Of a stretch of DNA of 5,948 nt, positions 4,398-5,948 are shown in pieces (within the stretch, counting starts at the first letter, position 1; the number at the start of each line of letters is the position of its first letter). This DNA is from Alphaproteobacteria bacterium (GTDB taxonomy: Bacteria > Pseudomonadota > Alphaproteobacteria > Rhodobacterales > Rhodobacteraceae), in NCBI GenBank assembly GCA_024279075.1, contig JAJRRX010000295.1, forward strand, positions 1 to 5,948. The letters are read 5' to 3'. The notes under the pieces are model-generated. The model did not search any database and had not been told where the DNA came from. It saw only the letters and a program-made list of their open reading frames with translations. A program made the position numbers and the translations under genes.

Positions 4398-5948
4398 TCA
4401 CAATCCTACCCGGCACAACGATCAGCTTTTTCGGGGTGGCCCCATCCAATGCTCTAACCACAGCATCATGGCTGAGCGCCAGTTTTTCAACCTCTTGTTT
4501 GGAGGCATCCTTGCTTACGCTAATTTCCGCCCGCCGTTTACCGTTGATCTGGATCGGCATGGTGATGGTATCTTCTACCAGCATCGCGGGGTCAGCCTCG
4601 GGGAAGCTAGCTTGCACGGCCATGCCCTCGCCGCCCAGCAGCTCCCATATTTCCTCGGCAATATGGGGCGTGATCGGCTGCATGAGCAGGGCCATAGCGC
4701 GCATCGCGGCTTTGCGGTCGCCCTTGGATTTGGCAATGGCAGCCGTGAACTGGTAAAGATGGGCGATAGATTTGTTGAAGGCAAAGCCCTCAAAGCCCTC
4801 GGTCACATCGGCAATGGCGCGGTGGGTGGCTTTGGTGAGCGCGATGTCCTCGCCCTCACGGTTTTCCCCCGCAATCTCGACCGCCATCCGCCAAACGCGC
4901 TGCATATGCTTCCAAGAGGCCTCGGCACCAGAGGTTGTCCACTCCACGTCGCGCTCGGGGGGGCTGTCGGAGAGCACAAACCAGCGCGAAGTATCGGCCC
5001 CGAATTGCTCGATTTGCTCGATGGGATCAATGACATTGAGCTTGGATTTGGACATTTTGATCGACGGGCCAACGGTGACCTGCGCGCCCGTTTCCCGCAG
5101 CTTATAGCCCTCACCGTCAGCCACCAGCTCATCAGGCGCATGCCACACATCGCGGCCTTTTTCATCCTTGGTCGAATAGGTTTCGTGGCACACCATGCCT
5201 TGGTTAAACAGCGCGTTAAACGGCTCGATGCAACGCGCGGGCAGGTGGCCGGTTTTGACCATGGCGCGGGCGAAGAAGCGGGAGTAGAGCAGGTGCAAAA
5301 TGGCATGCTCGACCCCGCCGATATATTGGTCAACGTTCATCCAGTAATCGGCATCGGCCATATTGGTGGGGGTGTCGGCATTGGAGGAGGTGAAGCGGGC
5401 ATAATACCATGAGCTATCGACAAACGTATCCATGGTATCGGTCTCGCGCTTTGCTGGCTTGCCGCAGCTTGGGCAGGGGGTGTTGCGCCATGTCGGGTGG
5501 CGGTCCAGCGGGTTGCCGGGCTTATCAAAATTGATGTCCTCGGGCAGCTCGATGGGCAGGTTTTCTTTCTTTTCAGGCACCACACCGCAGCTTTCGCAAT
5601 GCACAACAGGGATAGGGCAGCCCCAATAGCGCTGCCGTGAAATGCCCCAATCGCGCAGGCGAAACACGGTTTTGCCCTCGCCCATTTTGGCGGCTTCGAT
5701 GCGCTTTATGGCCTCGGCCTTGCCGGCCTCGATATCCATGCCATTCAGGAAATCGGAATTTATCAGCGTGCCCGCTTCGGTAAACGCTTCATTCTCCACG
5801 CTGAAATCCGCGCCATCGGGCGAGACAACGGCGGTGACATCCAGCCCATACTTGCGCGCAAAATCGAGGTCGCGCTGGTCGTGTGCCGGGCAGCCAAAAA
5901 TCGCGCCCGTGCCGTAATCCATCAGGATGAAGTTTGCTATATAGACGG
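4384..5948 (-). CDS. leuS: Leucyl-tRNA synthetase, C-terminal 520 residues (5' end outside window)
   Basis: LeuRS is a cytosolic class I synthetase that charges tRNA-Leu and hydrolyses mischarged products. The frame runs through the window edge; the first visible residues are VYIANFILMDYGTG, so the Met at 5922 is internal. Roughly 330-350 N-terminal residues (HIGH motif, most of the CP1 editing domain) are missing. Numbering from that Met, the window shows the end of the editing domain with CPAHDQRD (11-18), whose conserved Asp contacts the amino group of the wrong amino acid. It then shows LRDWGISRQRYWGCPIP (89-105), a zinc-type Cys4 set (C109, C112, C150, C153), RETDTMDTFVDSSWYYAR (159-176), a leucine-specific insert (about 240-285), KMSKS (289-293, bases 5058-5044), the anticodon-binding helical domain and the C-terminal tRNA-binding domain. 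TAG at 4386-4384 overlaps lptE. It heads the visible operon; its promoter is not in the window. Confidence 0.96.
   Translation of the reverse strand, partial: VYIANFILMDYGTGAIFGCPAHDQRDLDFARKYGLDVTAVVSPDGADFSVENEAFTEAGTLINSDFLNGMDIEAGKAEAIKRIEAAKMGEGKTVFRLRDWGISRQRYWGCPIPVVHCESCGVVPEKKENLPIELPEDINFDKPGNPLDRHPTWRNTPCPSCGKPAKRETDTMDTFVDSSWYYARFTSSNADTPTNMADADYWMNVDQYIGGVEHAILHLLYSRFFARAMVKTGHLPARCIEPFNALFNQGMVCHETYSTKDEKGRDVWHAPDELVADGEGYKLRETGAQVTVGPSIKMSKSKLNVIDPIEQIEQFGADTSRWFVLSDSPPERDVEWTTSGAEASWKHMQRVWRMAVEIAGENREGEDIALTKATHRAIADVTEGFEGFAFNKSIAHLYQFTAAIAKSKGDRKAAMRAMALLMQPITPHIAEEIWELLGGEGMAVQASFPEADPAMLVEDTITMPIQINGKRRAEISVSKDASKQEVEKLALSHDAVVRALDGATPKKLIVVPGRIVNVVI
4404..4407 (-). promoter_or_regulatory. 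lptE ribosome binding site inside leuS
   Basis: The - strand reads AGGATTGTGAATG, giving AGGA six bases before the lptE ATG (4397-4395) and within the last codons of leuS. It confirms the lptE start despite the 14-base overlap. Confidence 0.65.

Noticed and set aside
4468..5412. Long + strand open frame of 314 codons opposite leuS
   Set aside because: It lies entirely antisense to an unmistakable LeuRS, its translation has no recognisable domain, and such frames are common opposite GC-rich coding DNA.

Overview
The window reads as chromosomal DNA of an alphaproteobacterium, most likely of the Rhodobacterales (Roseobacter-like). The evidence is the order leuS-lptE-holA on one strand, the style of the LeuRS, LptE and HolA sequences, the moderately GC-rich base composition, and the tightly overlapping genes. 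The species cannot be named from the sequence alone.

Layout. Bases 1-140 are the right-hand end of an IS3-family insertion sequence: the last 25 codons of its transposase, then a terminus ending in TCA. Bases 141-278 are a short non-coding gap. On the + strand a compact cluster follows: a small membrane-anchored protein of unknown function (279-689), an integral-membrane fatty acid hydroxylase/sterol desaturase-family enzyme with alkylglycerol-monooxygenase-like motifs (691-1566), and a TlyA-family rRNA 2'-O-methyltransferase (1556-2275). On the - strand, read from the right edge, are leuS (3' part only, 5948-4384), lptE (4397-3909), holA (3912-2890) and a glutathione S-transferase-like protein (2880-2272). 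The two clusters converge and overlap by four bases, sharing a TTAA that supplies both stop codons.

How the genes work together. The - strand cluster is a housekeeping unit: leucyl-tRNA charging, LPS insertion into the outer membrane, and the clamp-loader delta subunit of DNA polymerase III. The genes are joined by a 14-base overlap, an ATGA overlap, and a ribosome binding site laid over a stop codon, so translational coupling is likely throughout. The GST is the least obviously related member. The + strand cluster is packed the same way (1-base gap, then an 11-base overlap), but its three products have no known common pathway.

I found no CRISPR array, tRNA, rRNA, phage or defence module, and nothing that amounts to a new system. 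The points most worth following up are the AGMO-like hydroxylase with its coupled unknown partner, the IS end just upstream of it, and the unusually compact gene junctions.
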